The position numbers were made by a program, and so were the translations under genes. The notes beneath the pieces are model-generated. The model saw nothing but the letters and a program-made list of their open reading frames with translations, was not told the DNA's origin and did no database searches. 64,000 nucleotides of DNA, from the NCBI RefSeq assembly GCF_002575655.3, contig NC_053035.3, positions 382,145,792 through 382,209,791 of the forward strand, given 5' to 3'. Within the stretch, counting starts at the first letter, position 1; each line of letters begins with the position of its first letter. Positions 57,792 through 64,000 of this stretch are shown in pieces. This DNA is from Aegilops tauschii subsp. strangulata (lineage: Eukaryota; Streptophyta; Magnoliopsida; Poales; Poaceae).

Positions 57792-58769
57792 ATTCCTGCT
57801 CGTCCTCGAGTAGGTAAATGATAAAAACAGAATTTTTGATGTGGAATGCTATCTAACATATTTATCAATGTAATCTTATTTATTGTGGCAAGAATATTCA
57901 GATCCATAAGATTCAAGACAAAAGTTTAATATTGACATGAAAACAATAATACTTCAAGCATACTAACAAAGCAATCATGTCTTCTCAAAATAACATGGCC
58001 AAAGAAAGCTATCCCTACAAAATCATATAGTCTGGCAATGCTCTATCTTCATCACACAAAATATTTAAATCATGCACAACCCCGATGACAAGCCAAGCAA
58101 TTGTTTCATACTTTTGATGTTCTCAAACTTTTTCAATCTTCACGCAATACATGAGCGTGAGCCATGGACATAGCACTATAGGTGGAATAGAATGGTGGTC
58201 GTGGAGAATACAAAAAGGAGAAGATAGTCTCACATCAACTAGGCGTATCAACGGGCTATGGAGATGCCCATCAATAGATATCAATGTGAGTGAGTAGGGA
58301 TTGACATGCAACGGATGCACTAGAGCTATAAGTGTATGAAAGCTCAACAAAAGAAACTAAGTGGGTGTGCATCCAACTCGCTTGCTCACGAAGACCTAGG
58401 GCATTTTGAGGAAGCCCATCATTGGAATATACAAGCCAAGTTCTACAATGAAATATTCCCACTAGTATATGAAAGTGACAACATAGGAGACTCTCTATCA
58501 TGAAGATCATGGTGCTACTTTGAAGCACAAGTGTGGTAAAAGTATAGTAGCATTGCCCCTTCTCTCTTTTTCTCTCCCCTTTTATTTATTTATTTATTTT
58601 TGTTTGGGCCTTCTTCTCTTTTTTTTATGGCCTCTTTCTTCTTCTTCTTTTTTATTTTTCGTCCGGAGTCTCATCCCGACTTGTGGGGGAATCATAGTCT
58701 CCATCATCCTTTCCTCACTGGGACAATGCTCTAATAATGATGATCATCACACTTTTATTTACTTACAAC
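57792..58769 (-). other. 3' internal sequence of F
   Basis: Homologous to the 3' part of B and C. On the minus strand 58528-58271 is open (TWLVYSNDGLPQNALGLREQ), matching B at 8176-8418; C carries a stop in this stretch. A pyrimidine-rich run is at 58560-58660. Not called as a gene. Confidence 0.5.
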
Positions 58770-59144
58770 TCATGAATTATACTCGATACTTAGAACAAAA
58801 TATAACTCTATGTGAATGCCTCCGGCGGTGTACTGGGATGTGCAATGAATCAAGGGTGACATGTATGAAAGAATTATGAACGGTGGCTTTGCCACAAATA
58901 CGATGTCAACTACATGATCATGCAAAGCAATATGACAATGATGAAGCGTGTCATAATAAACGGAACGGTGGTAAGTTGCATGGCAATATATCTCGGAATG
59001 GCTATGATGCCATAATAGGTAGGTATGGTGGCTGTTTTGAGGAAGGTATATGGTGGGTGTATGATACCGGCGAAAGGTGCGCGGTACAAGAGAGGCTAGC
59101 AATGGAGGAAGGGTGAGAGTGCATATAATCCATGGACTCAACAT
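58770..59144 (-). CDS. Possible small His-rich ORF of F
   Basis: 124 codons, MLSPWIICTLTLPPLLASL at the start, homologous to the ORFs of B (7608) and C (22124). It has one codon fewer in the HSHSE region, an in-frame change. The opposite strand is open too. Coding status unproven. Confidence 0.3.
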   Translation of the reverse strand: MLSPWIICTLTLPPLLASLVPRTFRRYHTPTIYLPQNSHHTYLLWHHSHSEIYCHATYHRSVYYDTLHHCHIALHDHVVDIVFVAKPPFIILSYMSPLIHCTSQYTAGGIHIELYFVLSIEYNS

Positions 59145-61293
59145 TAGTCATAAAGAACTCACATACTTATTGCAAAAATCTATTAGTTGTCGAAACGAAG
59201 TATTACGTGCATGCTCCTAGGGGGATAGATTGGTAGGAAAAGACCTTCGCTCGTCCCCGGCCGCCACTCATAAGGAAGACAATCAATAAATAAATCATGC
59301 TCCGACTTCATCACATAACGGTTCACCATACGTGCATGCTACGGGAATCACAAACTTTAACACAAGTATCTCTCAAATTCACAACTACTCACTAGCATGA
59401 CTCTAATATTACCATCCTCATATCTCAAAACAATCATAAGGAATCAAACTTCACATAGTATTCAATGCACTTTATATGAAAGTTTTTATTATACCCCTCT
59501 TGGATGCCTATCATATTAGGACTAAATTTATAACCAAAGCAAATTACCATGCTGTTCTAAAGACTCTCAAAATAATATAGTGAAGCATGAGAGTTCATCT
59601 ATTTCTTCAAAATAAAACCACCGCCGTGCTCTAAAAGATATAACTGAAGCACTAGAGCAAATGACAAACTACTCTGAAAGATATAAGTGAAGATCAATGA
59701 GTAGTTGAATAATTATGTAACTATGTGAAGACTCTCTAACATTTAAGAATTTCAGATCTTGGTATATTATTCAAACAGAAAGAAAAACAAAATAAAACGA
59801 CATTTCAAGGATAGCACACATCATGTGAAGAAGCAATAACTTAGGTTCAACCGATACTAACCGATAAAGAAGAAAGGTGGGATGCCTACCGGGGCATCCC
59901 CAAGCTTAGATGCTTGAGACTTCTTGAAATATTATCTTAGGGTGCCTTGGGCAACCCCAAGCTTGAGCTTTTGTGTCTCCTTAATTCCTCTCATATCACG
60001 GTTTCCTAAATCTCGAAAGCTCCATCCACACCAAACTCAACAAGAACTCATGAGATAAGTTAGTATAAACCAATGCAAAAACCTTATCATTCTCTACTGT
60101 AGAAAATCACAAAAATTATTATTCAACATTGCATACTAAATGTCTCTGCATATTTAATACTCCTATCCTCAAATAGAATCATTAAACAAGAAAACATATG
60201 CAAACAATGCAAACATAACAGCAATCTGCCAAAACAGTACAGTCTATAAAGAATGCAAGAGGATTAATACTTCCCTAACTCCAAACATTATGAAATTCAA
60301 CCACACTGTAGAAAATTTATCAGAGCTCAATATGCAAAAAGTTTCAACATTTTATAATATTCTGGCTTTTCTAGGGAATTTTTGCAACAGCGATAAACTT
60401 TCTGTTTTGAAACAGCAACATGTATACTTGCAAAATAAGCATGGTAAAAGCTATCCTTGACATTTTTATTGAAACTAGAGATTCAAAACATTATTCTAAA
60501 TAAAAGCAAGCAAATACTAACAAAAATAAAATGACGCTCCAAGCAAAACACATATCATGTGGTGAATAAAAATATAGCTCCAAGTAAAGTTACCGATGAA
60601 CAAAGACGAAAGAGGGGATGCCATCCGGGGCATCCCCAAGCTTAGGCTCTTGGTTGTCCTTGAATATTACCTTGGGGTGCCTTGGGAATCCCCAAGCTTA
60701 GGCTCTTCCCACTCCTTATTCCACATTCCATCGAATCTTTACCCAAAACTTGAGAACTTCACAACACAAAACTTAACAGAAAACTCGTAAGCTCCGTTAG
60801 TATAAGAAAATAAAACCACCACTTAGGTACTGTTGTGAACTCATTCTAAATTCATATTGGTGTAATATCTACTGTATTCCAACTTATCTATGGTTCATAC
60901 CCTCCGATACTACTCATAGATTCATCAAAATAAGCAAACAACACATAGAAAACAGAATCTGTCAAAAACAGAACAGTCTGTAGTAATCTGTATCAAACGT
61001 ATACTTCTGGAACTCAAAAAATTCTGAAATAAATTGGTGGACCTGAGGAATTTGTCTATTAATCATCTGCGAAAATACTCAACCTAAAATCGCTCTCCAG
61101 TAAAAAATGGCATCTAATCTCGTGAGCGCAAAAGTTTCTGTTTTTTACAGCAAGATCGCATAGACTTCACCCAAGTCTTCCCAAAGGTTCTACTTGGTAC
61201 AAACACTAACTAAAACATAAAACCACATCTAAACAGAGGCTAGATGAATTATTTATTACTAAACAGGAGCAACAGGCAAAGAACAAAAATAAA
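59145..61293 (-). other. Internal non-coding region of F with repeated motifs
   Basis: AT-rich; holds two to four copies of ataagtgaag (59570-59700) and polypurine-tract-like motifs at 59894, 59955, 60630 and 60683 (minus strand). Hairpin stems ggggatgcc (60614-60622) with ggcatcccc (60629-60637), and gggatgcc with ggcatccc near 59879-59900. No supported ORF. Confidence 0.6.
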
Positions 61294-61343
61294 ATTGGGT
61301 TGCCTCCCAACAAGCGCTAACGTTTAATGCCCCTAGCTAGGCA
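61294..61343 (-). other. Conserved post-ORF block (F)
   Basis: Minus strand GCCTAGCTAGGGGC, GCGCTTGTTGGGAGGCAACC, 9 bases after the ORF stop, as in A, B and C. Confidence 0.65.
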
Positions 61344-61351
61344 TGATGATT

Positions 61352-62026
61352 TCAATGATGCTCGCATAAAAGATAAGAATTGAAACATAAAGAGAGTATC
61401 ATGAAGAATATGACTAGCACATTTAAGTCTAACCCACTTCCTATGCATAGGCAATTTGTGAGCAAAGAACTTATCTCATAATAATTTCCACTAGCATCAT
61501 GAATGAATTCAACCATAGAACCAGCACATAAAGCATTCTTTTCATGATCTACTTGCATAGAAATTTTACTACTCTCCACATAAGCAAATGTATTATCATC
61601 AATAGTAGTGGGAGCAAACTCAACAAAATAACTATCATGTGAAGCATAATCCAATTGAAAATTAAAATCATGATGACAAGTTTCATGGTTATCTTTATTC
61701 TTTAGAGCATACGTGTCATCACAATAATCATCATAAATAGGAGGCATGCTTTCATCATAATAAATTTTCTCATCAAAACTTGGGGGACTAAACATATCAT
61801 CTTCATCAAACATAGCATCCCCAAGCTTGTGGCTTTGCATATCATTAGCATCATGGGTATTCAAAGAATTCATATTAACAACATTGCAATCATGCTCATC
61901 ATTCATATATATTATTCCAAACATTCTAATGCATTCTTCTTCTATCATTTTGGCACAATTATCGGAATCCCTATTTTCACGAAAGACATTAAAAAGATGA
62001 AGCATATAAGGCAACCTTAATTCCAT
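61352..62026 (-). pseudogene. Unknown acidic ORF of element F, frameshifted
   Basis: From ATG 62026 (MELRLPYMLHLFNVFREN). Shares with the ORFs of A and C the phrases EHDCN, QSHKLGDA, QVDHEKN and MVEF..DASGNYYE, but the middle is different (PPSFDEKIYYDESMPPIYDD). After NYYE a deletion removes about 40 residues and shifts the frame: the last 40 residues are the C-terminal part of A and C read one frame off (the KLPMHRKW...LHD segment). So this copy is broken near 61480. Function unknown. Confidence 0.62.
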
Positions 62027-62121
62027 TTTTTGTAGTTTTCTTTTATAAACTAAACTAGTGATAAAACAAGAAACTAAAAGATTCGATTGCAAGATCTAAA
62101 GATATACCTTCAAGCACTCAC

Positions 62122-62140
62122 CTCCCCGGCAACGGCGCCA
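62122..62140 (-). other. Primer-binding site of F (tRNA-Asp)
   Basis: Minus strand TGGCGCCGTTGCCGGGGAG: perfect complement of the 3' end of plant tRNA-Asp including CCA. Confidence 0.85.
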
Positions 62141-62150
62141 GAAAAGATCT

Positions 62151-63788
62151 TGATGTCTACTACACAACCTTCTTCTTGTAGACGTTGTTGGGCCTCCAAG
62201 TGCAGAGGTTTGTAGGACAGTAGCAAATTTCCCTCAAGTGGATGACCTAAGGTTTATCAATCCGTGGGAGGCATAGAATGAAGATGGTCTCTCTCAAACA
62301 ACCCTGCAACCAAATAACAAAGAGTCTCTTGTGTCCCCAACACACCCAATACAATGGTAAATTGTATAGGTGCACTAGTTCGGCGAAGAGATGGTGATAC
62401 AAGTGCAATATGGATGGTAGATATAAGTTTTTGTAATTTGAAAATATAAAAACAGCAAGGTAACTAATGATAAAAGTGAGCACAAACGGTATTGCAATGC
62501 TAGGAAACAAGGCCTAGGGTTCATACTTTCACTAGTGCAAGTTCTCTCAACAATAATAACATAATTGGATCATATAACTATCCCTCAACATGCAACAAAG
62601 AGTCACTCCAAAGTCACTAATAGCGGAGAACAAACGAAGAGATTATTGTAGGGTATGAAACCACCTCAAAGTTATTCTTTCGGATCGATCTATTCAAGAG
62701 TTAGTACTAGAATAACACCTTAAGACACAAATCAACCAAAACCCTAATGTCACCTAGATACTCCAATGTCACCTCAAGTATCCATGGGTATGATTATACG
62801 ATATGCATCACACAATCTCAGATTCATCTATTCAACCAACACAAAGAACTTCAAAGAGTGCCCCAAAGTTTCTACCGGAGAGTCAAGACGAAAACGTGTG
62901 CCTACCCCTATGCATAAGTTCACAATGTTACGGAACCCGCAAGTTGATCACCAAAACATACATCAAGTGGATCACGTGAATATCCCAATGTCACCACAGA
63001 TAAGCACATGCAAGACATACATCAAGTGTTCTCAAATCCTTAAAGACTCAATCCGATAAGATAACTTCAAAGGGAAAACTCAATCCATTACAAGAGAGTA
63101 GAGGGGGAGAAACATCATAAGATCCAACTATAATAGCAAAGCTCGCGATACATCAAGATTGTGCCAAATCAAGAACACGAGAGAGAGAGAGAGATCAAAC
63201 ACATAGCTACTAGTACATCCCCTCAGCCGCGAGGGTGAACTACTCCCTCCTCGTCATGGAGAGCGCCGGGATGATGAAGATGGCCACCGGTGAGGGTTCC
63301 CCCCTCCGGCAGGGTACCGGAACGGGTCTAGATTGGTTTTCGGTGGCTACAGAGGCTTGCGGCGGCGGAACTCCCGATCTAGATTTCTTTCTGGAAGTTT
63401 CTGTATATATAAGAGGTTTTGGCGTCGAGAACAAGTCAGGGGGTCTCCGGGCTGTCCACGAGGCAGGGGGCGCGCCCAGGGGGGTGGGCGTGCCCCCTAC
63501 CCTCGTGGGCAGCCCGGGACTCTTTTGGTCCTTCTCCGATGCTCCGTGGGCTTCTTCTGGTCCAAAAATAAGTTCCATGAAGTTTCAGGTCAATTGGACT
63601 CTGTTTGGTTTTCCTTTTCTGCGGTACTCAAAAACAAGGAAAAAACAGAAACTGGCTCTGGGCTGTGGGTTAGTAGGTTAGTCCCAAAAATCATGTAAAA
63701 TAGCATATAAATGCATATAAAACATCCTAGATGGATAATATAATAGCATGGAACAATCAAAAATTATAGATACGTTGGAGACGTATCA
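62151..63788 (-). repeat. 5' LTR of element F
   Basis: 1638 bp, uninterrupted, tgatgtctac...gacgtatca. Shows the site without element G (cacagataagcacatg). TATA box TATATATA on the minus strand at 63404-63411; GC-rich inverted repeat ggcgcgccc...ggcgtgccc at 63468-63496 upstream of it in the transcription direction. Confidence 0.93.
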
Positions 63789-63793
63789 GGAAG

Positions 63794-64000
63794 CTGATAA
63801 AGATTGTTAGTAAAATGGGTCCAAAGATGGCAATTAAACTATTGTTTTACACTTTATCCAAGACAACAGTGAACTGCAAGATGGTAAGTAAGAACTCTGC
63901 AACCTTCTTTTTACTGCCCATAATGAGTTGTGTTAGATGACAATGTCTGAATCTTTTCCTTTGCAGTGGTTGCCAAAGCAGTTTAGTCGAGATTAACTCT
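63794..64000 (+). pseudogene. Rest of exon 3 and start of exon 4 of the gene split by element F
   Basis: 63794-63883 continues exon 3 in frame across the insertion (HQVRK then LIKIVSKMGPKMAIKLL) to the donor ATG|GTAAGT; the intact exon would be 179 bases. Intron 63884-63966 ends TTTGCAG. Exon 4 starts WLPKQFSRD and meets TAA at 63994-63996. The LPKQF start resembles the beginning of a plant B3 domain, which is tentative; the TAA may be a lesion or the true end. The gene runs off the window. Confidence 0.6.

Larger units (their letters stand above)
47563..63788 (-). mobile_element. Element F: non-autonomous gypsy-type element, minus strand, containing element G
   Basis: LTRs at 47563-57776 (split by G) and 62151-63788, with target duplication ggaag at 47558-47562 and 63789-63793. 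Internal sequence 57777-62150. Primer-binding site perfectly complementary to tRNA-Asp; polypurine tract beside the left LTR. The only long ORF is a frameshifted copy of the unknown ORF in A and C. No reverse transcriptase or integrase. It split an exon of the gene at 45169-64000. Confidence 0.92.

Noticed and set aside
62122..62140. Sequence identical to a tRNA-Asp 3' end
   Set aside because: Only 19 bases next to an LTR; it is a primer-binding site. No cloverleaf surrounds it.
24749..64000. A single giant CACTA transposon covering everything to the window end
   Set aside because: Attractive because of three repeat clusters, but no second terminus or target duplication was found, so only the left part is called.

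Overview
The window is repeat-dense DNA from a large grass genome of the wheat tribe (Triticeae: wheat, Aegilops, barley, rye). This rests on an Angela/WIS/BARE-1-type copia element, a Fatima-type gypsy element, several gypsy-type LTRs that begin TGATACGTCTCCAACGTATC (the Sabrina/WHAM-like group), and CACTA-type subterminal repeats. Family names are from memory of Triticeae repeat collections and were not searched. I see no intact host gene; every gene-like sequence is broken or sits inside transposon sequence.

Layout. (1) Bases 1-15831 are a nest of related gypsy-type elements. LTR remnant Z (14659-15831) was hit by element A (minus strand, its left LTR cut by the window start), and A was hit by element B (plus, 2247-10459, TSD actca). 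B carries a damaged gag-protease; A carries an unrelated acidic ORF of unknown function. (2) 15832-17011 is unassigned and holds a diverged duplicated segment. (3) 17012-24748 is element D, a second gypsy family with a damaged gag; its 5' LTR is split by element C (18017-23527, TSD aatac), which carries the same unknown ORF as A. (4) D's gag stops at a CACTA-like terminus at 24749. Beyond it lie subterminal repeats, a 3'-5' exonuclease-like gene with substituted catalytic residues, a multi-exon gene ending in F-box and FBD-like parts, more subterminal repeats, and a gene whose first exon is split by element E. (5) 31520-40667 is element E, Fatima-like and minus strand (TSD gcagc), with gag-protease on the minus strand, no polymerase, and a long antisense gene facing it. 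(6) 40717-45100 is GC-rich upstream sequence, a diverged tandem array of about 340 bp units with a 96 bp minisatellite amplified inside one unit, and a second cluster of subterminal-type repeats. (7) 45169-64000 is a multi-exon gene with an in-frame stop; one exon is split by element F (47563-63788, minus, TSD ggaag), and F's left LTR is itself split by the copia element G (48417-56981, minus, TSD ataag).

How the parts work together. Elements A, B, C and F share LTR style, a primer-binding site complementary to the 3' end of tRNA-Asp, a conserved block after the main ORF, repeated polypurine-tract-like motifs, and a hairpin built from that motif. Their coding module differs: gag-protease in B, the unknown ORF in A, C and F. 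None encodes reverse transcriptase or integrase, so they look like non-autonomous elements that depend on an autonomous partner. Matching 5-bp target duplications at B, C, E, F and G fix the insertion order.
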